In this document: positions 34,341 through 48,650 of the stretch, in pieces
Layout: every line of letters starts with the position of its first letter
How positions within the stretch are numbered: the stretch's first letter is position 1
DNA from: Chamaelirium japonicum
Taxonomy: Eukaryota > Streptophyta > Magnoliopsida > Liliales > Melanthiaceae
DNA length: 64,000 nucleotides
Reading direction: 5' to 3'
Assembly: GCA_947650365.1 (NCBI GenBank)
Contig: OX393555.1
Span: 81,349,995 to 81,413,994 of the forward strand
The notes under the pieces: model-generated
Database searches by the model: none
What the model was told of the DNA's origin: nothing
The model's input: the letters and a program-made list of their open reading frames with translations, nothing else
Made by a program: the position numbers and the translations under genes

Positions 34341-37300
34341 TAATCCATAGGAGAAGCGAGAAGAGAACAGAGAGATTTAATTATATTATTGAGAAGTGAA
34401 GTTTTGTAATTTAGATTCCTTCTTACTTAACACTTATACCTATGGATAATGGATTGGAGCAAGACTTCTTCTGTCTTCTTTCTTCGATTATCTCTTCATT
34501 CTCTTCTTTCTTCTTCTTTTTTCTCACAATATGTTATCAGTATGAACATGTCGAGTCCAGCCGACCACTATTTAGAATTTAACTAAATTATTTAAATTAT
34601 TTATCTCTCTATTCTCTTCTCTCTTCTTTTCTCTCTTTTGTTTTTGTTTCTCTCTCCGGTTTCTTATGACTAGTCGACTGGGCTCGATATGTTCGTGCTA
34701 ATAACGAGTTGTGAGAAGAGAGAAGAAGAGGTAGAAGAAGAGAGAAAAGAAGGGAGAGATAAACAAATAAAGAATAGAGAAGAAGTACTGCTCTAGTCCA
34801 TTCGCCTTGGGTAAAGGTGTGAAGTAAGATGGAATCTAAAATCCAAAACACCACTTCTAAATAATATAATTAAATCTCTTTATTCTCTTCTCTCTTCTCC
34901 CATGAATTACGGTTTCCCATAGATTGCTTAGGACCTAAGTAAACTTACCCTATAAATAATATATGAACCCTTTAGGGTGGGGCACGTTTGATGGCTCTTC
35001 CTTTCTCCTATCTAATAACACTTTATCAGCACGAACATATCGAGCCCAGCTGACCAGTCGTAAGAAAACAGAAAGAGAAACGAAGACAAAAGTGGAGTTT
35101 TGGAATTTAGATTCCATCTTACTTCACACCTATACTCGTGACCAATAGACTGGAGTAGGACTTTTTCTCTCTTCTCTTTTCGTTTATCTTTCCGTTCATT
35201 TTGTCTTCTTCTCTCACTTCTGTCTATGTTTCTCTATCCGTTTATTGAGAGAAGAAGAGGAGTCTAATAAAGACAAAAGAGACATAAGAAGCAAGAAGAG
35301 AACAGAGAGATAAATAAATAGAGAAGAGAGAGCTTCACACCTATACCCGTGGCCAATGGACTGGAGCAGGACTTCTTTTCTCTTCTCTCTTTATTTATCT
35401 TTCTGTTCTATTCTCTCTTCTTCTTTCTCTTCTATCTTCATTTCTCTATCCGTTTATAAAGAGAAGAAGTAGAGTTTAACGAAGACAGAAGAGAGATAAG
35501 AAGTGAGAAAAGAACAGAGATAAATAAAAGGAGAAGAGAGAAGATGTCCTGTTCCAGTCCATTGGCCACGGGTATAGGTGTAAAGTTATAAGGAATCTAA
35601 ATTCCAAAACACCACTTCTATCTTTATTTCTCTCACTGTTTTCTTGCGATTGGTCGGCTGGGCCCGACATATTCGTGTTGATAAAGTATTGTGAAATGGG
35701 AGAAAGTGAGAGCCATCAAACGTGCCGCACCCTAAAAAGGTCGTATATTATTTATAGGGTAATCTTACTTAGATCATATGAAATCTATGGGAAACCCTAA
35801 TCCATAGAAGAAGAGAGAAGAGAACAGAGAGATTTAATTATATTATTAAGAAGTAGAGTTTTGGAATTTAGATTCCTTCTTACTTCACACCTATACCCAT
35901 AGCGAATGGACTAGAACTGGACTTCGTCTCTCTTCGATCTCTCTTTGTTTATCTCTTCGTTCTCTTCTCTCTTCTCACAATATATTATCAATATAAACAT
36001 GTTGAGCCCAACTGACCAGTCACAAGAAAACAGAGAGAGAAATGATGATAGAGAGAGAGAAGATAATGGGGAGATAAACGAAGATGGAAGAGAGAAGAAG
36101 TCGTGCTCCAGTCCATTGGCCATGAGTATAGCTGTAAAGTAAAAAGGAATCTAAATTCCAAATTTCCACAGAAGAGAGATAAGAAGAGAGAAGAGAACGA
36201 AGAGATAAGTAAAGGGAGAAGAGAGAATAAGTCCTACTCCAGTTCATTGGCCATGGGTATAGGTGTGAAGTAAGAAGGAATCTAAATTCCTAAACTCCAC
36301 TTCAGTCTTCGTTTCTCTCTCTATTTTCTTGTGACTGGTCGGCTGGGCTTGATATGTTCATGATGATAAGCTTACTTAGGGCCTAAGCAATCTATAGGAA
36401 ATCCTAATCCATGAAAGAGATCCGATGATGGACAGCCATCCTTCTTACTTCACACCTATACCCATAGCCAATAGAATTGGGTAAGACTTCTTCTCTCTTC
36501 TCTCTTCGTTTATCTCTCTGTTCTCTTCTCTCTTTTTCTCCCATCTCACAACACGTTATCAGTACAAACATATTATGCCCAGTCGACCAGTCACAAGAAA
36601 ACGGAGAGAGAAACAAAGTCAGCAGAGAGAGAAGAAGAGAGAAGAGAATGAAGAGATAAACTAAGAGAGAAAAAAGAAAAGAGAAAAGAGAAAAAGTCAT
36701 ACTCAAGTCCATTGGCCATAGGTTTAGGTATGCAGTAAGAAAGATGGATGTCCACCGTCGAATCTCTCCCATGAATTTGGATTTCCCATAAATTACTTTG
36801 GCCCTAATTAAACTTTTCTTATAAATAATATACGACCCCTTTAGGGAGGGGCACGTTGGACGGCTCTCCCTTTCTCCCATCTCAAAAAACATTATCAGTA
36901 CGAAAATATCGAGCCCAGCCAACCAGTCACAAGAAAACAGAGAGAGTAACGAAGATAGAAATGGAGTTTTGAAATTTAGATTCCTTCTGACTTCACACTT
37001 GTAGCCGTGGCCAATGGATTAGAGCAGGACTTTTTCTTTCTTCTCACTTCATTTATCTCTCCGTTCTCTTCTCTCTTCTTCTCTCTCTTCTATGGAGTTT
37101 CAGAATTTAGAATCATTCTTACTTAACACCTATACCTGTGGCTAATGGACTAGAGTAGGAAATCTTCTCTCTTCTCTCTTCGTTTATCTCTTTGTTCTCT
37201 TCCCTTTTCTTCTCTCACTTCAGTCTTTGTTTCTCTCTCCATTTTCTTATGACTGGTTGGATGGGCTCGATATGTTCATGCTAATAATATGTTATGATAA

Positions 37301-39200
37301 GTGAGAATAGAATGGAGAGATAAACAAAGAGAAGAGAGAAAAAGTCCTACTTCAGTCCATTCGCCATGGTATATGTGAGAGGTAAGAATGAATCTAAATT
37401 CCAAAACTACACTTCTCAATAATATAATTAAATCTCTCTGTTTTCTTTTCTCTTCTCCCATGGATTAGGGTTTCCTATAGATTGGTTAGGCCCTAATTAA
37501 CCTTACCCTATAAATAATATATGACCCCTTTAGGGTAGGGCACGTTTGATGACTCTTTCTTTATCCTATCTCATAACACGTTATCAGTACGAACATATCG
37601 AATCCAGCCGACCAGTCACAAGAAAACGGAGAGAGAAATGAAGACAGAAGAGAGAGAAGAAGAGATAAGAGAATTGAGAGATAAACAAAGATAGAAGAGA
37701 GAAGAAGTTCAGCTCAAGTCTATTGGCCACGGGTATAGATTTGAAATAAGAAGGAATCTAAATTTCAAAACTCTACTTCTCAATATTTATATGACCCCTT
37801 TATGGTGGGGCACGTTTGACAGCTCTTTCTTCCATTTTATAACACGTTATCTACACGAACATGTCGAGCATAGCCGACCAGTCTCAAAAAAATAGATAGA
37901 GAAACAAAGACAGAATAGAGAGAAAAAAAGAGAAAAGAACAGAGAGGTAAACGAAGAGAGAAGAAGTCTTGCTCCAGTTCGTTAGCCACGGCTATAGGTT
38001 TGAAGTTAGAAGGAATCTAAATCCCAAAACTCCATTTCTCAATAATATAATTATATATTGTTGTTCTTTTTTCTCTTCGCCTATGGATTAGGGTTTCCCA
38101 TAAATTACTTAGGCCTTAAGTAAGCGTACCCTATAAATAATACAAGACCACTTTAGGGTGGGGCATGTTTGACGGCTCTCTTTTTCTCCCATATCATAAT
38201 ATGTTATATGCACGAATATGTCAAGCCCAACCGACCAGTTGCAAGAAAATGAAGAGAGAAACAAAGACAGAAAAGACAGAAGAAGAGAGAAGAGAATAGA
38301 GAGATAAATGAAGAGAGAAGAAGTCATGGTCTAATCCATTGGCCACGGATATAGGTGTGAAGTAAGACAGAATCTAAATTCCAAAACTCAATGTCTATCT
38401 TTGTTTCTCTCTCTATTTTCTTACGACTGGTCGGCTGGGCTCGATATGTTCATGCTTATAACATGTCTAGTTTAATTAAGAAGGAATCTAAATTCTAAAA
38501 CTCTACTTCTCAATAATATAATTAAATCTCTCCATTCTCTACTCTCTTGTCCCATGGATTAGTGTTTCTCACAAATTGCTTAAGCCCTAAGTAAGCTTAC
38601 CATATAAATAATATTTAGGGTAAGACATGTTTGACGGCTCTTTCTTTCTCCCATCTCACAATACTTACCCTATAAATAATATACCATCCCTTTAGGGTAG
38701 GGCACGTTTGAAGATTCTCTCTTTCTCCCATCTCATAACATGTTATCTTTTGTTTCTTTCCCTGTTTCTCTCCCCGTTATCTTTGTTTCTCTCTCTTTAT
38801 CTTATAGTATAAAATAAAATAAATAAGTATTGATAGAAAAGAGATAAAAAATTATTTTAAACTAGAGAGAGCAGGACTTCTTCTCTCTTTTCTCTTCGTT
38901 TATCTCTCCGTTCACTTCTCTTTTTCTCCCATCTCACAATATGTTATCAGCATGAATATATCGAGCCTAGCCGACCAGTCAAAAGAAAACGGAGAAAGAA
39001 ACAGAGACAAAACTAGAGTTTTCGAATTTAGATTCCTTCTTACTTCATACCTATACCCATGGCCAATGGACTGGAGCGGGACTTCTTCTCTCTTCTATCT
39101 TTATTTATCTCTCTGTTCACTTCATTCTCCTCTGTCTTTGTTTCTCTCTTCGTTTTTTTGCTACTGGTCGGTTGGGCTCGACATATTCGTACTGATAACG

Positions 39201-39368
39201 TGTTGTAAGATAGAAGAAAAAGAGAGTCGTGAAGTGTGCCACACCCTAAAGGTGTCGTATATTATTTATAGGGTAAGCTTACTTAGGGCCTAAGCAATCT
39301 TTGAGAAACCCTAATCCATGGGAGAGATCTGATGGTGGACAGCCATCCGATTGAACGAATTAAAAATA
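39201..39368 (-). repeat. 168-bp LTR-like cassette, R orientation
   Basis: TGTTGTAAGA at the left end; the right end is decayed (GAATTAAAAATA in place of GATCTCATAACA). Mirror of 7,400-7,567. Confidence 0.7.
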
Positions 39369-39439
39369 GTTGTAATATTTTATATTTTTGTAAAGAAAAA
39401 TGTCAAATATTTTTAGAGCAAAAAATTCGAGTGTGCCTC

Positions 39440-39900
39440 ATCTTCTTTTTTTACTTCCTATTATTTAATTAATTTAATTATTTAATAAATTAAATAATTA
39501 AATAATTAAATAATTAAATAAATATTTAATTATCTTCTCTCTTCTTATATGATTTTATTACTATGATAATTAAGTGGAGTATTGTTACTATAATTTTTTT
39601 AATTAAATTAATCGTTATATTAAAACAAAAAGAGAAGAGAACTTACTATGATAATCATAATAACATTGAGATGATACTATTGAGAAGTAGAGTTTTTGAA
39701 TTTAGATTTATTTTTACTTCACATCTATACTCGTGGTAAATGGACTTGAGCAGGACTTTTTCTCTCTTCTCTCTTATTTGCCTTTGTTTAAATTACTTAA
39801 TAATTTAAAAAATTTAGAAATTAAGTTTTTAGTAAAATAATTAATTCATATAAAAAAAATTTTTGCTTTAAAAATAATTAATATTTTTTTGAAAAAAGTC
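39440..39900. repeat. AT-rich island split by an R module
   Basis: A/T-rich pieces at about 39,440-39,550 and 39,785-39,900 around a short R module. Between them are the TTACTATGATAATTAAGTGG composite and an inverted pair of AATCATAATAACATTGAGATG borders. Mirror of 6,869-7,320. Confidence 0.7.
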
Positions 39901-39913
39901 AAAACATTACAAC

Positions 39914-40079
39914 TGTTATGAGATCGTTCGATCGGATGACTGCCCACCATCGGATCTCTCCCATAGATTAGGATTTCCTATAGATTGCTTAGGCTCTAAG
40001 TAAGCTTACCCTATAAATAATATACGACCCCTTTAGGGTGGGGCATGTTTGACGGCTTTATTTCTTCCATCTCAAAATA
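39914..40079 (+). repeat. LTR-like cassette, F orientation (166 bp)
   Basis: TGTTATGAGATCGTTCGATC start, TCTCAAAATA end, then TATTATCAGTACAAAT. Mirror of 6,701-6,868. Followed by the odd GAGCTCCTTGGAATCTAATT junction, whose complement is at about 6,640. Confidence 0.7.
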
Positions 40080-40759
40080 TATTATCAGTACAAATATATC
40101 GAGCTCCTTGGAATCTAATTAAATAAAAAATTAATTGATTACAAAACTTCTTCTCTCTTTTCTCTTCGATATGTTCATACTTATAACGTGTTGTGAGATG
40201 GGAGAAAGAGAGAGCCGTCAAAGTGCCCTACCCTAAAGATGTCGTATATTCTTTAAAGAAGAGAGAAGAGAACGGAGAGATAAACAAAGAGAGAAAGAAG
40301 AACTCTTGGTCCAATCCATTAGCCACGGGTATATGTATAAAGTAAGAAGAAAGCTAAATTCTAAAACTCCACTTTTCAATATTTATATGACCCATCGGAT
40401 CTCTACCATCACTTAATTTATTATACTCATTTAATCTCATAATACGTTATCAGCATGAACATGTTGAGCCCAGCCGACCAGTCACAAGAAAATGGAGAGA
40501 GAAACAAAAACAGAAGAGAGAAGATAACATAGAGATAAATGAATAGAAAAGAGAGAAGAAGTCATGCTCCAGTTTATTGGTCACGGGTATAGGTGTGAAG
40601 TAAGAAAGAATATAAATTCCAAAACTCTACTTCTGTTTTCGTTTCTCTCTTCATTTTCTTATGGCTGGTCGGCTCGGCTCGACATGTTCGTGCCGATAAC
40701 GAGTTGTGAGATGGGAGAAAGAGAGAGCCATCAAACATGACCCACCCTAAAAGGGTCGT

Positions 40760-41050
40760 ATATTCATGGGAGAAAAGAGAAGAAGTCCTGCTCCAGTCAA
40801 TTAGGAAACCCTAATCTATGGGAGAAAAGAGAGAGAAAAGAAGAAGTCCTGCTCCTGTCAATTAGCCAAGGGTATAGGTATAGAGCTTTGGAATTTAGAT
40901 TTCTTCTTACTTCACACCTATACCCATGGCCAATGGACTGGAGTAGGACTTCTTCTCTCTTCTCTCTTCGTTTATCTCTCCATTCTCTTCTCTTTCTCTC
41001 TCTCTTCTGTCTTTGTTTCACTTTTCGCTTTTTTGTGACTAGTCAGTTGG
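40760..41050. repeat. Short modules between the right arm and the next D block
   Basis: A duplicated piece, GAAGTCCTGCTCC(A/T)GTCAATTAG, at 40,782 and 40,843, then an ordinary R module. No larger match found. Confidence 0.55.
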
Positions 41051-44000
41051 GCTTGATATATTCGTGCTGATAACATATTATAAGAAGATAAAAGAGAACC
41101 TAAATAAAATAATATAAATCTCTCTAGTTTTAATAATTAAAAAGAAGTCTATCCTTATCTTCTCTCTTTTCTGTGGAGTTTTGGAATTTAGATTCCTTAT
41201 TACTTCACACCTATACCCGTGGCCAATGGGATAAAGCAGGACTTCTTCTATTCTTTCTCTTTGTTTATCTCTATACACTCTTCTCTATTCTTCTCTCTCA
41301 TCTCCGTTCTCTTCTCCCTTCTTCTCTCTCTTCTGTGGAGTTTTGGAATTTAGATTCCTTTTTAATTTATACCTATAGCCATGGCAAATGGATTGGAGTA
41401 TGACTTCTTATCCCCTTCTCTCTTCGTTTATCTTTCTATTCTTCTTTCTCTTCTACAAAAATAATTTAATTAAATAATATAATTATTTAATTAAGATAGA
41501 AACAAAGATAGAAAAGAGAAAAAAAGAGAGAAAAGAATGCATAGACAAATAAAGAGAGAAGAAGTACTACTCCAGTCTATTCGCCACGGGTATATATATG
41601 ACTTAAGAAGGAATCTAAATTCCAAACCTACACAGAAAAGAGAAAAGAAGAGAGAAGAGAACGGAGAGATAAACGAAGATAGAAGTGGAGTTTTGGAATT
41701 TATATTCCTTCTAACTTCACACCTATACTCGTGGCCAATAGACTGGAGAAGGACTTCTTCTCTCTTCTTTCTTTATTTATCTCTTTATTCTCTTTCCTCT
41801 TCTTCTCTCTCTTTTGTGGAGTCTTAGAATTTTGATTCCTTCTTACTTAAAACCTATACCCGTGGCCAATGGACTGGAGCAGAACTTCTTCTATCTTCTA
41901 TCTTCTTTTATATCTTCGTTCTCTTCTCTCTTTTCTATCTTTGTTTCTCTCTCTGTTTTCTTGTGACTGGTCGGCTGGGCTTGACATGTTCGTGCTGATA
42001 ACGTATTATGAGATTAAAGAAAGAGAAAGTCGTTAAACGTGCCACACCCTAAAGGGGTTGTATAAATATTAAGAAAAGGAGTTTTAGAATTTAGATTCCT
42101 TCTTACTTCACACCTATTTAATAATTAAATAAATAAATAATTTAATTAAAAAAAATTATAGTAATATTACTATGATAATTAAAATAATATTGAGATAATA
42201 CTATTGAGAAGTCGAGTTTTGGAATTTAGATTCCTTCTTACTTCGAACCTATACCAGTGGCCAATGGACTCGAGCAGGACTTCTTCTCTTTTCTCTCTTC
42301 GTTTATCTCTCCGTTATCTTCTTTTTTCTTTTCTCTCTTTTGTCTTCATTTCTCTCTCCATTTTCTTATGACTGGTCGGCTGGGCTCGAATTGTTCGAGC
42401 TGATAACGTATTATGAGATTGGAAAAAAAGAGAGCCGTCAAACGTGACCCACCCTAAAAGGGTCGTATATTCCTTATAGAGTAAGCTTACTTAAGGCCTA
42501 AGCAATCTATGGAAAAGTGGTCGTATATTATTTATAGAGTAAGCTTACTTAAGGCCTAAGCAATATATAGAAAATCATAATCCATGGGAGAGATCAGACG
42601 GTGGATAGCCATCCTATAGAACGATCTTATAACAGTTGTAATGTTTTAAATTTTTTTGAAGAAAAATATAAATTGTCTTCCTTCTTTACTTCCTATTATT
42701 TAAATAATTAACTAATTATTTAAATAATAAGTAAATAGTTATTGAATTATTTTTTAATTTTATTACTTAATTAAATAATTGATTTTATATTAATTTCAAT
42801 TATTATTTTATAATTTAATAAAATAATTATTTAATTATATAATAATATATTTTATTATTATTTATTTAACTATAAAATTATTTAATAATTAAATTATTTA
42901 TTTATTTCAGTAAATAATAAATTTAATATATTTCATCAGTAATTAAATTTTTAAATATTTCAATAAGTGACTTATTATTTAATTAATTAAAAATAAAATA
43001 ATAATTTAAAAAATAACTAAAAAATAAATAAATAAATTAATAATATAACTAAATTAATATTTCTTTATTTAATAATTTAAATAATTAAATCAATATATAA
43101 TTTAATAATTTAATAATATAATAAAAATAATTAAATAAAAAAATTAAATAACTTAAAAAATTAATTATTTTACTAAAAACTTAATTATTAAATTATTTAA
43201 ATTATTTAATAAGTAAATAAATGATTAATTTAATTAAAAAAATTATAGTAATATTACTATGATAATCATAATAACGTTGAGATGATACTATTAAGAAGTG
43301 GAGTTTTGGAATTTAGATTCCTTCGTACTTCACACCTATACCCGTGGCCAATGGGCTTGAGCAGGCCTACTTCTCTTTTTTCTTTTTATTTTTTGCTCTA
43401 ATCTTTTCTCTTTTATTCTCTCTCTTCTGTGGAGTTTTGGAATTTAGATTCCTTCTTACTTCACACCTATACCCATGGCAAATGGACTATAGCAGGACTT
43501 CTTATCTTTTCTCTCTTTATTTATCTCTTCCTTTTCTTCTCTCTTCTTCTCTCTCTTCTGTCTTCGTTTTTCTCTCTGTTTTCTTGTAACTGGTTGGCTT
43601 GGCTCGATATGTTCGTACTGATAACATATTATATGATGGAAGAAAGAGAGAGCCGTCATATATGCCGTACCCTAAAGGGGTCGTATATTATTTATAGGGT
43701 AAGTTTACTTAAAGCCTAAGTAATCTATAAGGAACCCGAATCCATGGCAGAAGAGAGAAGAGAATAGAGAAATTTTAATTATATTATTGAGAAGTAGAGT
43801 TTTGGAATTTAGATTCCTTTTTACTTTACATCTATACTCGTGTCGAATGGACTGGAGCGTGTCTTCTCCCTTCGTTTATCTCTCCGTTATCTTCTCTCTT
43901 CTTCTCTCTCTTTTGTATTCGTTTCTCTCTTTGTTTTTTTGTGACTGGTCTGTTGGACGTGACATGTTCGTGCTGATAATATATTGTGAGATAGGAGATT

Positions 44001-46450
44001 GCTTATTTATTTTATTTATTTTAATTAATATTTCTTTAAATATTATAAAGTATATTATTTCTTTAAATATTCAAATTGTATCATCTCAATGTTATTATTT
44101 AAATATTTAATTATAAAATATTAAATAATTATTAAATAATTTATATAAATTTATGAGCATAAAAAATATTTTATTTCTCTTCTTCTTTCTTCATTTATCT
44201 CTACGTTCTCTTCTCTCTTCTTCCCTCTCTTCTGTCTTCGTTTCTCGCACTGTTTTCTTGTGAATGGTCGGCTGGGCTCGATATGTTCGTGCTGATAATA
44301 TGTTATGAGAAGAAAGAAGAGAACGGAGAGATAAATGAAGAGAGAAGAGAGAAGTCTTACTCTAGTCCATTCGCCAAGGGTATAGGTGTGAAGTAAGAAC
44401 GAATCTAAAATCCAAAACTCCACTTCTCAATAATATAATTAAATTTCTCCATTCTCTTCCCTCTTCTCCTATGGATTAGGGTTTCCCATAGTTTGCTTAG
44501 GCCCTAAGTAAGCATACCCTATAAATAATATACGACCCCTTTAGGTTGGGGCATGTTTCACAGCTCTCTTTTTCTCCCATTTCATAATACGTTATCAGCA
44601 CGAACATATCGAGCCTACCTGACCAGTCGTAAGAAAACAGAGAGAGAAACGAAAAGAAGGAATCTAAATTCTAAAACTCCATTTCTCAATAGTATCATCT
44701 CAATGTTATTATGATTATCATAGTAAATTCCAAAACTCTCTTTATTTTATTAAATAATTAATTTAATTAAAAAAATTATAGTAACATTATCAGCACGAAA
44801 AGAGAAGAAGTCCTGCTCTAGTCTATTAGCCACGGGTATAGGTATAAAGTAAGAAGGAATCTAAATTACAAAACTCCACTTCTCAATATTTATATGAAAC
44901 CTTTAGGGTGGGGCATATTTAATAGATATCCCTTTCTTCTACCTCATAATATGTTATCAGCACGAACATATCGAGCCCAGCCTACCAATCACAAGAAAAC
45001 AGAGAGAGAAACGAAGATAAAAGAGAGAGAAAAAGAGAGAAGAGAAAACAGAGAGAGAAATGAAGATAGAAGAAAATGAGAGAAAAATATAGAAGAGAAC
45101 GAAAAGATAAACGAAGAAAAAAGAAGTCCTGTTCCAGGCCATTGGCCATGGGTATAGGTGTGAAGTAAGAAGGAATATAAATTCCAAAACTTAACTTCTC
45201 AATATTTATATATCCCCTTTAGGGTGGGGCATATTTAATAGCTCCTTTTCTCTTCTATATCACAATACATTATCAGCATGAACATATATAGCCCAACCGA
45301 CCAATCACAAAAAAACAAAGAGAGAAACAAAGAAAGAAGGGAGAGAATAAGAAATAAGAGAATAGAGAGATAAAAGAAGATAGAAAAGAGAAGAAGTCTT
45401 GCCCCAGTCCATTAACCACGGGTCTAGGTGTGAAGTAAGAAGTAATCTAAATTTCAAAACTTCACTTTTCGATAATATAAATTACACTCACTATTTTCTT
45501 CTCTTTTTTCTCAATAAATAATAAATAATTTATAACCCTTTAGGATGGGGCACGTTTGACGACTCACTTTTTCTCTTATCCCACAATACGTTATCAGCAC
45601 GAATATTTCGAGCCCAGCTAACCAGTCGTAGAAAACAAAGAGAGAAATAATGACAGAAGGGAAGTTTTAGAATTTAGATTCCTTCTTACTTCACACCTAT
45701 ACCTATAACCAATGAATTGGAGTAGGACTTCCTCTCTCTTCTCTCTTTATTTATCTCTCAGTTCTCTTCTCTCTTCTTCTCTTTCTTCTATGGAGTTTTT
45801 GAATATAGATTCCTTCTTACTTCACACCAATACCCGTGGCTAATGGACTTGAGCAGGACTTCTTCATTCTTCTCTCTTATTTTATCTCTCTGTCCTCTTC
45901 CTTCTTCTCTCTTTTATGTCTTTGTTTCTCTCTCCATTTTCTTGTGATTGGTCGATTGGGCACGACATGTTCGTGTTGATAACGTGTTATGAGATGGGAG
46001 AAAGAGAGAGTCGTCATATGTGCCACACCCTAAAGGGGTCGTATAAATATTGAGAAGTGGAGTTTTGGAATTTAGAGTCCTTTTTACTTCACACCTATAC
46101 CCGTGGCGAATGGACTAGAGTAGGACTTCTTATCTCTTCTCTCTTCGTTTATCTCTCCGTTCTTTTCTCTTTTTTTCTCTCTCTTATGTCTTTATTTCTC
46201 TCTCTATTTTCTTCTAACTAGTCAGTTGGGCTCAACATGTTCGCACTGATAACGTGTTGTAAGAAGAGAGAAGAGAACATAAATAAAATAATATAAATCT
46301 CTATAATTTTAATAATTAAATAGAAGTCTATCCTTATCTTCTCTCTCTTTTATGGAGTTTTGAAATTTAGATTCCTTATTACTTCACACTTATACCCGTG
46401 GCCAATGGACTGTTCTCTTCTCTCTTCTTCTCTTTCTTCTGTCTTTGTTT
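41050..46450 (+). repeat. Block D4 with preceding D tail
   Basis: Tail of a D unit: 41051R, marker ATAAAATAATATAAATCT at 41,106, short R modules, CACACCTATTTAATAATTAA junction at about 42,113 (as at 27,285), 41981R, 42386R, duplicated cassette piece, AT island 42,640-43,265. Then a new unit: 43603R, 43960R, AT spacer 43,992-44,178, 44277R, 44581F, 44782 core fragment, 44943F, 45260F, 45581F, 45961R, 46230R, marker at 46,281. Same order as D1 and D2. Confidence 0.8.
42640..43265. repeat. AT island (~625 bp)
   Basis: Same borders as 22,600-23,460 but with the left third deleted: it jumps from AAATTGTCTTCCTTCTTTAC to the AATAATTAACTAATTATTTA part. Confidence 0.8.
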
Positions 46451-46469
46451 CTCTCTTAATTAAATAATT

Positions 46470-48650
46470 ATATTATTTAATTAAATGATTTAGGTAGAAA
46501 AGAGAAAAGAACGGAGAGATAAACGAACAGAGAAGGGGAGAAGAAGTCCTACTCCAGTCCATTGGCCACGGGTATAGGTGTGAAGTAAGAAGGAATCTAA
46601 ATTCCAAAACTTCACAGACGAGAGAGAAGATGAGAGAAGAGAACAGAGTAGAGAGAGAAGAATAGAGAAGAGAACGTAGAGACAAACGAAAAGAGAAGAG
46701 AGAAGAAGTCCTGCTGTTTATCTCTCCTTACTCTTCTCTCTTCTTCTCTCTCTTCTGTCTTTGTTTCTCTCTCAATTAAATAATTATACTATTTAATTAA
46801 ATTATTTAGGTAGAAGAGAGAAGGGGATAAGAAGTCCTGCTCTAGTCCATTGGCCACGGGTATAGGTATGAAGTAAGAAGGAATCTAAATTCCAAAACTC
46901 CAAAAAAGAGAGAAAAGGGAAAGGAGAAGAGAGAAGAGAACTAAAAGATAAACGAAGAGAGAAGAGAGAAGAACTCTTGCTCCAGTCCATTGGCTACAGG
47001 TTTAGGTGTGATGTAATAAGAAATCTAAATTCCAAAACTCCACAGAAGAGAGAGAAGATAAGAACAGACTTCTATTTAATTATTAAAACTAGAGAGATTT
47101 AAATATTTTATTTAGGTTCTTTTCTCTCTTCTCATAATATGTTATCAGAATGAATATATCGAGCCCAACCGACTAGTCACAAGAAAACGGAGAAAGTAAC
47201 GAAGATAGAAGAGAAAGAAGAAGAGAGAAGAAAACGGAGAGATAAATGAAGAGAGAAGAGAGAAGTAGTCCTACTCCAGTCCATTGGCCACGGGTTTAGG
47301 TGTGAAGTAAGAAGGAATCTAAATTCCCAAACTCTACTTCTGTTTTCGTTTCTCTTTCCGTTTTCTTACAACTGGTCGGCTGGGCTCGACATGTTTGTGC
47401 TAATAACGTGTTGTGAGATGGGAGAAAACAATTGCCGTCAAACGTACCCCACCCTAAAGGGTTCATATATTATTTATTATTTATAGGGTAAGCATACTTA
47501 TGGCCTAAGCAATCTATGAGAAATCCTAATCCATGAGAGAAGAGAGAAGAGAATGGAGAGAATTAATTATATTATTGAGAAGTAGAGTTTGGGAATTTAG
47601 ATTCCTTCATACTTCACACCTATACCTGTGGCCAATAGACTAGAGCAAGACTTATTCTCTCTTCTCCTTTTATTTATCTATCTGTTCTCTTTTCTCTTTT
47701 TCTCTCTCTTCTGTCTTCGTTTCTCTCTTTGTTTTCTTGTGATTGGTCGGCTGGGCTTAACATGTTCGTACTGATAACGTGTTGTGAGATAGGAGAATGA
47801 AAGAGCCATCAAATATGCCCCACCCTAAAGGGGTCGTCTAAATATTGAGAAGTTGAGTTTTGGAATTTAGATTCCTTCTTACTTCACACCTATACCCGTG
47901 GCCAAAGGACTGTAGTAGGACTTCTTCTCTCTTCATTTATCTCTTCGTTCTCTTCTCTCTTCTTCCCTCTCTTCTATCTTTGTTTCTCTCTTCGTTTTAT
48001 TTTCTCTCTTTTTCTCTTTTTTCTGTCTTTGTTTCTCTCTCTATTTTCTTATGATTGGTAGGCTGGGCTCGACATGTTTGTACTGATAATATGTTGTGAG
48101 ATAGAAGAAAGAGAGAGCCGTTAGACATGCCCCACCCTAAAGGGGTCGTATAAATATTGAGAAGTGGATTTTTAGAATTTAGATTCCTTCTTACTTTATA
48201 TCTATACCCGTGGCTAATGGACTTGAGCAGGACTTCTTCTCTTTTTGTGCTGATAATGTTACTATAATTTTTTTAATTAAATTAATCATTTATTTAAAAC
48301 AAAGAGTGTTTTGGAATTTACTATGATAATCATAATAACATTGAGATGATACTATTAAGTAGTAGAGTTTTAGAATTTAGATTCCTTCTTACTTCACACC
48401 TATACCCATGACGAATGGACTGGAGCAGGACTTATTCTCTCTTCTCTCTTTGTTTATCTCTCCGTTCTCTTCTCTTTTCTTCTCTCTCTTCTCTCTTTGT
48501 TTCTTTCTCCGTTTTCTCGTGACTGGTTGACTGGGCTTGATATGTTCGTGCTGATAACATATTGTGAGATAGGAGAAAGAGAGTGTCGTCAAATATGTCC
48601 TACCCAAAAGGGGTCTTATATTATTTATAGGGTAAGCTTACCTAGGGCCT
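46470..48650 (-). repeat. Inverted copy of a D segment (local palindrome with D4)
   Basis: Anchors 47130F, 47387R, 47759R, 48069R, 48245 core fragment, 48538R are the reverse of 46230R, 45581F, 45260F, 44943F, 44782 fragment, 44581F; 45961R has no partner. The D marker ATAAAATAATATAAATCT appears complemented at 47,070-47,115, and the D core-fragment junction appears complemented at 48,245-48,345. The turn lies at about 46,450-46,800, where TTAATTAAATAATTATATTA and a second similar run sit next to pyrimidine tracts. Confidence 0.7.
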
